Made by a program: the position numbers and the translations under genes. The notes under the pieces were generated by a model. It ran no database searches. It was not told the DNA's origin and saw nothing but the letters and a program-made list of their open reading frames with translations. From Hypsibius dujardini (taxonomy: Eukaryota > Tardigrada > Eutardigrada > Parachela > Hypsibiidae), in assembly GCA_001579985.1 (NCBI GenBank), contig LRSR01013526.1, positions 1 to 29,067 on the forward strand: a DNA stretch of 29,067 nucleotides, given 5' to 3'. Below are positions 20,301-29,067 of the stretch, one piece after another. Positions within the stretch are counted from its first letter, which is position 1; the number at the start of each line of letters is the position of its first letter.

Positions 20301-23235
20301 CCCTCCCACGTCAGCATTATACCTCCTATTCCTTCTTGTTTGCCTGTCTCAATCGGTCCTTTTCAGTCACACTTCTCATCTTAATGGTGAAGTCAATACA
20401 GCGAGTAGCAGACTAATTAGAAATAAAAAGTATCGCCATTTGTATTTTCATTTTCTTTTTATGTAGTCTCTGTTGGACTTGAAAAAGGAGTACGACCTTT
20501 TCCTCGAGAAATCCTTCAAAAAAGACCAACGCTTCCGTCGGATGATTGCCGCCGATTTCGAGTACTTTTTCAATCTGAACAAACGGGCGCCGGAGCTGCT
20601 CTCACTCTTCATCGATGAGCAGCTAAAGAACGGCAACAAAAATGTGGGTGCTGACTTTGAAAACCCCCAATAGTTGTAAGCTTTCAGTTTTTAAATCTCT
20701 ACAATATTTACTTGCAGAAACTTTCTAGTCCCTACTTTTGAAATACGAATAAGATCAAAATACAATTAGTTAAAAAATAACTCGGTTTTGTGTGGTAAAA
20801 TAATTTTAACAACCAATGTTTCGAATTTCAAATAAAACAGTCAAGTTTTTAAAATGACGCCGTCTTCCAGCTAACAGAGCAGCAAATTAACGCCACACTA
20901 GCCCAATCTATGACCCTGTTCCGGTACCTCCACGAGAAGGACGTCTTTGAGCGTTTCTACAAGCATCATTTGGCGCGGCGACTTCTGGCTTCAAGAACAA
21001 CTCCAGACGAATCCGAGAAAGCAATGCTCTCCAAGCTACGTCACGAATGTGGTTATAATTACACGTCCAAGTTGGAAGGGATGTACCGTGACATCCTGGT
21101 CTCTGCGACGTTCAACGACAAATTCCGTGATTTCTGTTTCCAGTCGGATGTAAGTAGACACATGACCTTTCCAAGGTCTGCCAATATTCAGGGGGCGTAT
21201 AAATACGGTGTATGTCCTGGTTCTGTAGATACCACCACTGTCAATCGACCTAAGCGTGCAAGTTTTAACCACTGGATTTTGGCCCATGCCACCCGCCACC
21301 GCAAATGTCCACTTACCTAACGATATTCAAAAAGGATTCCTGGAATTTCGAAAGTACGAATGGATAAGAAAAATTAATGAGCCCGCTTGAGTCTGTCTGT
21401 CTGCTGTCTGTATGGCTGGCTGTCTGTCTGTCTGTTTGTCTGCTTGTCTCTCTGTCTGTCTATCTGTTTGCTGATTGTTTTCCCCTCTTTTCTCACTTGT
21501 TTTTATCTGAAAGTAAAGAGTAAGTCAAGGTCACATCCCTGCAGTATGCATATTGTCACAACATAATTTGCCAAGTCCAAAGTTGAGTCACCGTTATCCG
21601 TTGCAGGTTATATTTGGACACGCACAACGGTCGCCAATTGAGTCTGCAAAACAACCTGGGTACCGCGGAAATGAGTGCGGAGTTTTACGGAGCCCCCGCT
21701 ATCAACGAAAAAGCTTCCATCGAGACGAGCCCGGCCACGGCAAAAATGGTCCGCCGACACATCCTGCAAGTGACCACCTACCAGATGTGCGTGTTGATGC
21801 TGTTCAACCAGCAACCCGAGTGGTCCTATCAAGACATTTTAACAGCTTCTGCTATTCCGGAGAAAGATTTGAAGAGAACCATCGCAACCCTCTCGACCGG
21901 GAAGATCCGGATACTGCTGAAACTCGGTGGAGGCAAATTCACCGGTAAAGAAAGTATTGGCGGCGGTGTAATATGCAGGGAAATGCCGAAACAATATATA
22001 TCAATATATTATTATAGGATATAATAGGATAGTGCCAGGCCATTGGGCAAATTTCGAGTTAATTTAAACAAAGAACGATTCCATTCCTAACGCCCATACG
22101 TTGAGAGGTGCAAGTTTCATTGTATTTGAGTGAAATGCAGCTGCAGTAAACACTCGAATATTATAATGATCCGTCGTAGAAAAGAAGACAAAACATCGCT
22201 GTTAAAATCTGCTTGATCTGGGATTGCTTGTAAGTAAATTGTAATGCTTTGATAGATGTCTTGTTTATTTTTCACTTCTTTATAATAGGCATGATAAGGC
22301 GTTCTTTCAATCAGACTTTTGGTTCTTTCATACATCAGCTGTTTTTTCAGCGGAAAATGCAACTTGCTTCATCATCAACGACAGCTTCTACTCGCCCCTC
22401 TACAAGGTTAAGGTCAATAGTGGTACGTATCAATCTGCGGCATCATAATAATTAATCAAATCACCAAACTAGATTAAGCAAGGTTTTAAGTAATTAAAAT
22501 TCCAGTTTCACGAATAATCTAGATTAATGTTCACTAACAATTCTAAAATCTGAATCTATTAATTTGAATAAACTAAAAATTTAAAGGGTGAAGACAATTG
22601 TCTATGACGTGTAAACGTAGTCTAACGCTTTATCTTACCGTTTGGCTGTGTTGTTTTTTTATTGTGTAGTGTCTTAGCATTTGGTCTCAATATCTATTAA
22701 TTTTTTTAAACAAGACTAAGCTGAAAAATTAAACTGAAAAAATTCTGTCCAGATTTTGGCTCAATTTGACTAACTTTCTTAGTTTTTTTTTAAATTTTAC
22801 TTTTTTATTTTATTTTAACTGAATTTTTAATTGACTATATTTTCTTTAAATTTGTGTTGTGTGTGTAGGTGTCAAGCTGGACTTTAAGGAAGAGCAGCAG
22901 GACGAGGAAATGCGAGAAGCCAAGGATAAGTTGGAGAGCGACCGCCGACATGAAGTTGACGCGGCTATCATTCGTATCATGAAGGGGCGCCAACAGTTGG
23001 ACCACAGTGAACTGGTCGCCGAACTCAACGTCCAGCTCCGGCATCGATTCACCCCCACCATGGATATGGTGAAGAAGAGCATCGAGGGCCTCATCGCCAA
23101 GGACTACCTCTCTCGAACGGATGAAAACCGGTTCGTTGTGAATATATTAAGCATTTTTATAGATATTTTCAAGTGCACACTCATACTGATATGAGAATTC
23201 TTTCACACAGGTCTATCTACCGATACGTCGCCTAG
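14331..23235 (+). CDS. CUL3: Cullin-3, ubiquitin ligase scaffold, 13 exons, about 758 aa
   Basis: Cullin-3 holds BTB-domain substrate adaptors at its N-terminus and the RING protein RBX1 at its C-terminus to ubiquitinate targets. Exons: 14331-14360, 14486-14683, 16372-16485, 16799-17077, 17775-18003, 19473-19621, 20467-20643, 20871-21149, 21229-21353, 21607-21944, 22351-22422, 22869-23130, 23211-23235. Phases agree and the total is 2277 nt. BTB-binding helices are visible (LSFEELYQHAYGMHLHKQG, then FLQGLKQVWEDF and VVDQPTIRSVCTMLMELG). The cullin homology domain has EKDVFERFYKHHLARRLL, SKLEGMYRDI and VLTTGFWP. The C-terminal winged helix carries the neddylation site IIRIMKGR (Lys702; Lys712 in the 768-residue human protein) and ends SIYRYVA. 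The first exon (MPHLRIKPFP) makes the N-terminus about 11 residues shorter than in mammals, and an upstream coding exon is not excluded. Intron 1 has a weak GTTGGT donor. The family is very sure; CUL3 fits better than CUL1, CUL2 or CUL4. Confidence 0.95.
14811..14832. repeat. 22-bp perfect palindrome in cullin intron 2
   Basis: The half-site CTCATCAGCTT is followed immediately by its reverse complement with no spacer. The centre is TTAA. It is 127 bases after the exon 2 donor. Its role is unknown; it could be a protein-binding site or a transposon footprint. Confidence 0.85.
14916..15005 (+). repeat. Short minisatellite, unit about 10 bp (TTCTCAATTG-like)
   Basis: About eight or nine imperfect units alternate between TTCTTAATTG-like and TTCTCAATTG-like forms. 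The tract lies inside cullin intron 2 and has no coding capacity. Confidence 0.75.
15151..15240 (-). pseudogene. tRNA-like pseudogene or tRNA-derived SINE head
   Basis: On the minus strand TGGTGCAGTGG matches the internal promoter A box, and GTTCGAATCC matches the B box. The D stem pairs (GTGC with GTAC, allowing one wobble) around a loop containing GTGG. The acceptor pairs only partly (TGCGT with GCGCA). The T stem is imperfect, and the distance between the boxes is too long for a normal tRNA without an intron or long variable arm. I therefore read it as a decayed tRNA or SINE relic. It lies in cullin intron 2. Confidence 0.35.
16611..16676 (+). repeat. (CAGA)n/(CAGG)n tract in cullin intron 3
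   Basis: Units of CAGACAGACGG, CAAACAAACAGG and CAGGCAGGCAGG lie between exon 3 and a partial duplicate of the exon 3 end. The tract is complementary in sequence type to the TCTG tract in cullin intron 9. Confidence 0.9.
16677..16738 (+). repeat. Partial duplicate of cullin exon 3 end with its splice donor
   Basis: This block repeats 16468-16529 at an offset of 209 bases, with about four differences by eye over the first 58 bases. It copies the last 18 coding bases of exon 3 (ending TTCATGTATATG), the donor GTTCGT and the following intron sequence. The CAGA tract sits between the copies. Using the duplicate donor would retain about 210 bases containing stop codons, so it should not give a functional protein. 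Confidence 0.88.
18400..18910. other. Intron 5 of cullin: tRNA-like D arm and repeated GGTCA motifs
   Basis: This is part of a 1.47-kb intron (18004-19472) without a gene. At about 18670-18710, TAGCTCAATGG matches a tRNA A box, with a perfect GCTC/GAGC D stem, flanked by a CCCTGC/GCAGGG pair. No convincing B box follows. Several ACTGGTCA, TTGGTCA and GATGACCAG strings are scattered around it, and similar ones occur near 15485. A hairpin with 8-bp arms (TTGCATCC/GGATGCAA) lies at 18878-18900. A decayed tRNA-derived repeat is possible. Confidence 0.3.
19753..20220. repeat. Foldback (MITE-like) element, arms about 200 bp, in cullin intron 6
   Basis: The left end reads GACTAAATG, then TTTTTTGGCGAA, then AGTTGGGAAAACACTG. 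The right end carries the reverse complement of all three (CAGTGTTTTCCCAACTT, TTCGCCAAAAAA, ATTTAGTC). Further in, ATCAGTCAAATATTTTTC and GGAGCTAT pair with GAAAAATATTTGGCTGAT and ATAGCTCC. Only a few dozen bases separate the arms. There is no coding capacity. Confidence 0.85.
21388..21476 (+). repeat. (TCTG)n tract in cullin intron 9
   Basis: GTCTGTCTGTCTG units mixed with GGCTGGCTG start about 34 bases after the GTACGA donor. The orientation is opposite to the CAGA tract in intron 3 of the same gene. Confidence 0.9.
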
Positions 23236-23465
23236 CCAAATCAATGGTCATTCGTTGCTGTTGTCTTGCCAAATCAATTTTTATTTACGTTAATATGTAT
23301 GAACACAATATCTCCAGCTTTCGGAAGGGCCGTTGCCTAGAATTTCGCGGCGACGTGTAGCAAACTCGCCTGACCTTGTGGAAATGGACTAACGTATTGA
23401 AGACATAGTGGAGCATACGCAATACTCTTACTGATTGCTTCAATTTGCAGTATAATACCTTTTGC

Positions 23466-23471
23466 AATAAA
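23466..23471 (+). terminator. Poly(A) signal AATAAA for cullin-3
   Basis: A canonical AATAAA lies 231 bases after the cullin stop codon. A T-rich, GT-containing stretch follows from about 23490, as expected for a cleavage region. Confidence 0.55.
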
Positions 23472-23770
23472 AAGTAAAATTTGCGGCTTCCTTGATTTGT
23501 CCGGCTTTCTTTAACTTGTTAGATTACTAATTACAAAGCAGTTTAATCAGTTTATGATTCTATGGCGAAGACTGTCTGTGCGTCCGTCCGTCCGTCATTC
23601 AGTCCGTCTGTCTCAGTATACCTCCGGACTCATCTTTGTGTCCGTCTGCCCTAACATCTCATCCATCGCTTTTATTTTTTTATTAACCTGAGAAGAGCTA
23701 TAAACAGCCTCAACTGGTGGTTAACTGATGGAAGAGCCATAAATAAGTGTTGGTTATGCTGTAATATATG

Positions 23771-23778
23771 TGACGTCA
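23771..23778. promoter_or_regulatory. CRE-like palindrome TGACGTCA upstream of the transporter gene
   Basis: The perfect CREB/ATF octamer TGACGTCA, within the 10-bp palindrome GTGACGTCAC, lies about 260 bases upstream of the ATG. In other animals this site is bound by bZIP factors, including ATF and CREB. Function here is inferred from position and sequence only. Confidence 0.4.
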
Positions 23779-24033
23779 CTTTCCCAGCTGATCACAACAT
23801 GTGGCCATAATGTAGCATTATCCCAGTTATGCCGCTCAGCTCGGCCTGTAGGTATAGCTGTGTGCACTGATCGAGATAGGTCTCTTGAACCGGCTAGGGC
23901 TATAATAAGGCCACGTATCTACAAGCGTACGGTTCGAAGAAGAGCAAACAGTCAAAAGAATATCTTTTTTTCCTTTTCGTCCGGCTTTCTACCCAAAAAA
24001 ACAAACGCGTTTTCATCACCACACATCATTTAA

Positions 24034-27000
24034 ATGCTTCTATCCTTGCTTCGCGGTCCGCTTGTGGCCGCTCCTCGCCGCCATGGCGTCATCTTCTTGC
24101 AACGTGGACCATTCCAAATCGTCTCCTCCCTTCATCCCCTTCCCGTCCCATCCTCCTTGTCCTCTCACTTCACACCATCCACTACCCGAAGCATCCGTCA
24201 GCTTTTCACATCGTGTCTCCGTAAATGTCGGCTAAAATTTCCGCCTCCAGCTGGGACGAAATCAAACAATTGGAGCCTGCTGTTTGCGCCATCTTTATTG
24301 GGCTGCCTCGGCGCTTACTCCGTCTTTGCCTTTCATGGGAAGCGCGCGTTCTGCGAAGCAGCTGCGGAGAACCGGCAGCAGAATCGCGTGCAGGCCTTTC
24401 GTGACGCACAGAATGAGAGTGATGTGCGGAGGAGCGCGGGTGGTGGCGGAGGAGGGGGAACATTTGATTGGAGACTCTTTTGGCAATTTCTTCGGCCCGA
24501 TTTGTTACTCCTTCTCGGCGCTATTGCAGTACGATGGGCTCCTAAATTTTCCTTATGCTTATAAAAAAACTGAGGAAATCGTTGGGTCTATATGGCGCTA
24601 AAACGGTTAAATTTTTTACTCGATTTACAGGCTTGAATTTATTTGATTGATTGGTTGATTGTTTTGGTCTTTTGGGTTATTTTGCCAAGTCATCAATCAA
24701 TTGGTAGCTCGAGTTGGCAAATGATGATAATTAGCGATCGATAGACAAGTGATCAATCAATTGTACACGTTGTGTTAAGAAGTGATTTTTGCCTGTTTTT
24801 TAGTGTTCAGTATGCTTAGCGGTGGTGAACACGCAGATCCCGCTTCTACTGGGGAAGTTGGTGAACGTCATTGCGCAGGTGGCACCGAAACGGTCTGCCG
24901 ACTATTTTGGACTTGTCAGGGATCCGGTCTCAAAACTATGCCTCACGTACCTTTTACATGTAAGTGAAAGAACATCTGAATCCGGCACTGCGCACCAACT
25001 GCCCATCTGCCTTTGTTTCTATCTGTTTATCTGTCTGTCTGGTTGTCTTCTGCCTGTATGCCTGTTTGTGTGTCTGTCTGATGTGTGTCTGTTTGTCTTT
25101 TTAACTATTTGTTTGTCTGCCTGTCTATGTGCATTCTTGCCTGCCTTTCAGCCTGCCTCTCTGTATGCATGTATGTTTGTTCCTTTATCTTGTTTGTATG
25201 TCTGTTTGTCTCTCTGTCTGTCTGCATGTCTATATGTCTTATGTCTTTTTGCCTGTCTGTCTGTCTGTTTATCTGTCTATCTGCGTTTCTATCTATATGC
25301 CTGTCTGCCTTTTAGTCTGGCTGCCTGTCTGGCTGCCTGTCTGTCTGTCTGGCTGGCTGGCTGGCTGGCTGGCTGTATGGCTTGTGATTGTGGCTTCTGT
25401 TCATGCGTTGTATTGAGATTTTATGTCTAGGCTGGTCTGACGTTCGTCAATATCGCTTTGCTGGCTACTGTCGGGGAACGTCTTGCGGCTCGGCTACGGT
25501 TGGCTCTCTTCAGCAACCTTCTCCGGCAGGAAATCGCATTTTTCGATACGCGTAAAACGGGTGAACTGATTAATCGGCTTTCCATCGACGTGCAAGAATT
25601 TAAGCACAATTTCAAGGCGTGCTTCGTGAACGGCTTCAAAACTCTCATTCAGGTATGAACAGAAATGGGACAACAGGTTCCACATTTCGCTGTGATATCA
25701 TTATATGAACGTGCTTGTTTGGTGTTAGACAGTCGGAGGAATGTACACTTTGTACAACATTTCGCCCAACATGACTTGCATGCTGATGATCGGTTTACCG
25801 ACGTTGGTGGGAATAGGCGGTGTTCTTGCGTCTGGACTGCGACAGTTGTCTAGAGCAGCTCAGGCACAGGTAGGTCACTGACAATGTTTTATCACTTCTT
25901 TTTTCGCTTACCTGCTTTACAATCTGTCTGCCTGTCTGTCTGCCAGAGTGTTTGTATTGTTTGTCTGTCGTCTATTTTTCTGATTGTCTATCTGAGTGTT
26001 TGTCTATCTGCCGACCTGACTATCTGTCTGCCGGCCTTGTTATCTTTCTGGCTGTCTGAGAGTTTGTTTGGCTGTTTGTGTGTCTGGCTGTCTGTGTGAC
26101 ATGCATATATATTTGTGTGACTGGATGAATATTTGCAGTTTTTGATTGCCTACCTGCCTGTCCATAATTACGTTTCGAGTTTTATCTTAATTTCAGGTTG
26201 CTCATGCAACAGACGTCGCCGAGGAAGCTGTCAGCCAAATTCGTACAGTCCGCGCATTTGCGGCTGAAGAGCCGGAGAACCGTCTGTACAAGGACGAGGT
26301 GCAACGGTCGATGCAACTCAACGAATACCTTGGATGCAGCATCGGAGTATTCCAAAGTTTATCCAATCTGGTGTTTAACGGCGCCATCTTGGCTGTGATA
26401 TACGCGGGAGGAAGCTACATGGCGGAAGGGAAGATGCAGCCTGGTGATCTCATGTCGTTTATGGTGACCTCTCAGGCCATCCAAAAGTAACCTGCCCCAT
26501 CAATGACGGAATGCATGTATTTTTATTCGAGTATTTTTTGCAGATCATTGGCGTCTCTGTCCATGCTTTTCGGCCAAGCTGTTAGCGGTATCAGTTCCGG
26601 AACAAGAGTATTTGAGGTACGACAGCTAGCATGCACATCCCGAGACAGGCAGACAAACAGTTGGACGGACACACAGACCGGTAGAAAGATAGACAGACAC
26701 GCAGGCGCTCAGACAGACATACCACTGCCTGACGGACGGATGGACTGGTAGGCAGACAGACATCCCGAATGTAACGGTTCTGACGTTTTTTATTTTTACA
26801 GTTTATAAAATTGGAGCCAGGAATGCGTATCAAAGGCGGTCTTAAAATACCTTATCACGAACTTATCGGGAACATAAGATTCAAGGGCGTTCACTTTTCC
26901 TACCCTTCACGGCCGGAACACACTGTACTGGCTGGGCTGGATTTCACCATCCCTGCTGGACAGGTCGTCGCCCTCTGTGGACCGAGCGGATCTGGTAAGG

Positions 27001-28088
27001 CGATTGATGAAGTGGTTTGGCTGATAACACGCAGACACGCAGGCAAAAAGTCAAAGAACCCGAAAAAAATGTTAAAGTTGCTGGCAATTAATGATGCGGT
27101 AAAACAGTGTGATTCGGCTTCCAAATTTCTGATCTGTATTGTTTGCTGTGCTTCCAGGCAAGTCAACGGTGGCCGCGTTGCTGGAGCACTTTTACGAGCC
27201 CTCTGAGGGCCAAATCACACTGGACGGGAAGGACATCCGGCATCTGGACCCATCGTGGCTTCGAGGACGCGTGATTGGATACATTAGCCAGGAGCCGACT
27301 CTGTTCGCCACTAGCGTCATTGAAAACATCCGCTACGGACGACCTGACGCCACAGATGCCGAGGTCCTTCTCATAATGGGTTTATCGTCCTTGGTTTTTT
27401 TTCGGCAATTTGCTTAATGTTTCCCTCGGGTTTACAGGTCATCGAAGCTGCACAGGCAGCGAATGCCGATGAATTCATCTCTGCCTTTCCCAATGGATAC
27501 CAGACGGTATTGGGTGAACGAGGTGTCACAGTCTCCGGAGGCCAGAAACAACGTATTGCGATTGCCAGAGCGCTTTTGAAGAACCCTTCGATATTGATCT
27601 TGGATGAAGCTACCAGGTCGGTTGTTGGAACTCTTACGTGACACGCAGACAGGCAGACGGATATGGTTGCAGGGAGTCGCAGCGATAGACAGACAAACTA
27701 ACTCGATGACAGACAGAGAGACAGACAAACAGACACAGATAGACAAACAGACACAGACAAGCACAGACAGAGAGACGTGCAGACAGGCAGGCACAGAGAC
27801 GGACATTTCAAGTAGATTGTGATGGAATTCGTTTCGTCTCTCAGTGCGTTGGATTCGGAATCGGAGAAATTCGTTCAAGAAGCTCTCGATCGTGCCGCGA
27901 AAGGCCGAACGGTCTTAGTGATTGCGCACCGACTCAGCACTATTCAGAACGCTAACGCCATCGCATTAATGGTCAACGGGCAGATTGCCGAAATCGGGGA
28001 CCATGCTAGTCTGATGAAACAGCGTGGTCTATACTGGCAGTTTGTCCAGCACCAGGCCCGCTCTTCATCGTCCAGGGCCACTGCATAA
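24034..28088 (+). CDS. ABCB8: ABCB8-type mitochondrial ABC half-transporter, 10 exons, about 732 aa
   Basis: ABCB8 is an inner-membrane half-transporter that works as a dimer. In mammals it is tied to the mitochondrial ATP-sensitive K+ channel and to iron export. Exons: 24034-24528, 24804-24959, 25431-25652, 25729-25869, 26197-26486, 26544-26616, 26802-26994, 27158-27363, 27438-27616, 27845-28088. Phases agree, giving 2199 nt (735 aa in human). An in-frame TAA directly precedes the ATG. The N-terminus ([18 protein letters not shown]) is basic and looks like a mitochondrial presequence; [17 protein letters not shown] then matches ABCB8. Six membrane spans run to about residue 450. The ATPase has Walker A GPSGSGKST (519-527, split by intron 7), Q-loop Q568, signature VSGGQ (624-628), Walker B ILILDEA with E649 and H-loop H680, so it should be active. 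Introns 8 and 9 have weak donors (GTCCTT, GTCGGT). ABCB10 is the nearest alternative. Confidence 0.95.
25005..25385 (+). repeat. Long degenerate (TCTG)n tract in ABCB8 intron 2
   Basis: About 380 bases of TCTG, TTTG, CCTG and GGCTGGCT units start 45 bases after the GTAAGT donor. The tract explains three overlapping Cys/Leu/Ser/Val-rich open frames, which are not genes. The 3' part is a run of GGCT. Confidence 0.93.
25921..26098 (+). repeat. (TCTG)n tract in ABCB8 intron 4
   Basis: Degenerate CTGTCTGCCTGTC and GGCTGTCTG units start about 51 bases after the donor. The orientation is the same as in intron 2. Confidence 0.9.
26638..26763 (+). repeat. (CAGA)n tract in ABCB8 intron 6
   Basis: Degenerate CAGACAAACAG, GACGGACAC and AGACAGACA units start about 21 bases after the GTACGA donor. 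The orientation is opposite to the tracts in introns 2 and 4. Confidence 0.88.
27636..27808 (+). repeat. (CAGA)n tract in ABCB8 intron 9
   Basis: CAGACAGGCAGA, ACAGACAAACAGACA and GAGACAGACA units start about 20 bases after the weak GTCGGT donor and fill nearly the whole intron up to the acceptor at 27844. Confidence 0.9.
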
Positions 28089-28439
28089 CGGACAAGTGTG
28101 TGTTCCTCCCTCGCTCTTTTTAAGAAGGCAATTTTATTTTCCCTTTTTTCATTTTGTGAGTTTACAGTTCCGGAAATTTTGAACCTTTTGCGTTTGAGCT
28201 GATGTGTTCCCACTCATCTTTCCGTGTTTGCAGATTATTCCTTGGACCCCAAATCCAGACCCTGACTGAGTTACTAATTGTAGGAGTGACAGAGACAAGG
28301 CTCTTAGACATTCATCTGCCTAGAGAATGACACTATGCCCTGGTTACGTACGTAGATAGGCTGACAACAAAGATTACCTAGATCGACATGCAGAGAGATA
28401 GACATAAGTAGTGTATATAGACAAACAACGAAGACAACA

Positions 28440-28721
28440 TTACTGGATCGTCCACTGTTTCCGCACACCATACTCACCGAAACCCATGCACGTGTAACTA
28501 AGGGCAACCCGGCGTTTTCTTTTAGCCCGAAATTTATGCCAGGTCGCAGACTCTGTTGGGGAAAAGTAAATACTTCCCACTCCATTCATCCTTACCGGGT
28601 AGGAACTTACTTTTTGGAAAAGCGATTTTTTGCTAATTTGCAAACCTTCAATCTTTTGTAACCAATCAAGACCTACTATTTCGGAACGCCCTCTCTGAGG
28701 CAGCTTTACAATACTTAACAT
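28440..28721 (-). pseudogene. Possible retroelement polyprotein fragment
   Basis: An open frame of 93 codons on the minus strand contains SEIVGLDWLQKI near its start. This resembles the LLGRDWLxKI-type end of the aspartic protease in Gypsy-like LTR retrotransposons. Nothing else of gag or pol is recognisable, and no long terminal repeats are visible. It may equally be a chance match. Confidence 0.22.
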
Positions 28722-28735
28722 TAAAAAAATTCATG

Positions 28736-28741
28736 AATAAA
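28736..28741 (+). terminator. Candidate poly(A) signal AATAAA for ABCB8
   Basis: This is the first AATAAA I saw after the ABCB8 stop codon, about 650 bases downstream. An ATTAAA lies about 16 bases before it. The 3' UTR would be rather long, so an unrecognised nearer signal is possible. Confidence 0.3.
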
Positions 28742-29067
28742 TTTATTTTATTATTTATATATTTAGACATAGGTAAGTGACGAAAATGTCCAAGAATAAA
28801 AAATTCGCCAAAAATTTAAAAAAAATCAAAAATCAAATTTAAAACAGTAGTAACGCATCTTGATAATGGTTGGTGAAAATTTCAAAAGGATTGGAGAGCT
28901 CAAGATTATTTGCACCAAACTAAGTGACGAAATGTCGGGGAGCTCTCTGGCGATTTTACCTTTGACGAGCCTTTCATGAGCCTCGCTCTTCGCTGAAACG
29001 CTCTACCGAGTACCCGAATGCATTTTATCTTTGTAAACTGTTGTCTGAGAAAAGAGTTTGTTCAGGT

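Larger units (their letters stand above)
23236..24033. other. Spacer between the cullin and ABC transporter genes
   Basis: No coding sequence is recognised. The first 240 bases should be the cullin 3' UTR. A GTCCGTCC run lies at about 23579-23595 and continues into degenerate GTCTG-type repeats to about 23650. The last 260 bases, from the CRE-like palindrome to the ATG, are the likely promoter and 5' UTR of the transporter gene. An open frame at 23770-24033 shows no family motif. Confidence 0.5.
28089..29067. other. 3' flank of ABCB8, no gene recognised
   Basis: The beginning is the ABCB8 3' UTR. From about 28280 to 28440 there is a very degenerate GAGACA/TAGACA-type repeat. TAAGTGACGAAAATGTC near 28772 and TAAGTGACGAAATGTC near 28921 form a direct repeat about 150 bases apart. 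The final 150 bases show no motif that I recognise. Confidence 0.5.

Noticed and set aside
23770-24033. An 87-codon open frame as a gene before ABCB8
   Set aside because: There is no family motif. It covers the likely promoter and 5' UTR and ends at the TAA that directly precedes the ABCB8 start.
24822-25430. Long open frames rich in Cys, Leu, Ser and Val (also 25085-25315 and 25129-25416) as a membrane protein gene
   Set aside because: The first part is ABCB8 exon 2; the rest is the TCTG tetranucleotide repeat read as codons in intron 2.
25005-26098. CRISPR-like or tandem array
   Set aside because: The units are 4-bp degenerate microsatellites with no unique spacers, in introns of an animal gene.
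24034-28088. Bacterial-type ABC exporter acquired by transfer
   Set aside because: Nine phase-consistent introns, a mitochondrial presequence and the [14 protein letters not shown]8 motif show an ordinary animal nuclear gene.

Overview
The window is nuclear DNA of an invertebrate animal. Three protein genes can be assembled from many spliced exons with GT..AG introns, all on the plus strand, and each is closest to a metazoan family. The exons are fairly GC-rich, while introns and spacers are AT-rich and full of decayed transposons and degenerate CAGA/TCTG repeats. Short acceptors such as TTTTCAG and the RSFDG-type peroxidase motif would fit a nematode or another ecdysozoan, but I cannot place the species from this sequence.

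Layout. Positions 1-4300 are mostly non-coding and hold a dead mariner-family (DD34D) transposon at 1623-3087. Positions 4422-13487 carry an 18-exon secreted animal heme peroxidase of about 920 residues. Its distal-heme motif is encoded by two microexons of 24 and 15 nt. Positions 14331-23235 carry a 13-exon cullin-3 of about 758 residues, the scaffold of BTB-type ubiquitin ligases. Positions 24034-28088 carry a 10-exon ABCB8-type mitochondrial half-transporter of about 732 residues. The last kilobase is non-coding, with a possible retroelement scrap on the minus strand.

For each gene the splice phases agree at every junction, the summed exon length is a multiple of three, and the total length is close to the family norm (cullin-3 and ABCB8) or to the family domain plus an N-terminal extension (peroxidase).

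The three genes are neighbours rather than an operon-like pathway: one product is secreted, one is cytosolic or nuclear, and one lies in the mitochondrial inner membrane. Their spacers are about 0.8 kb each. The main unusual features are the microexon-encoded catalytic site, a valine where the family has the heme-ester glutamate, large foldback elements inside introns, a duplicated exon end with its splice donor in the cullin gene, and complementary tetranucleotide tracts that usually begin a few dozen bases after a splice donor. I found no clear evidence of a wholly new biological system.
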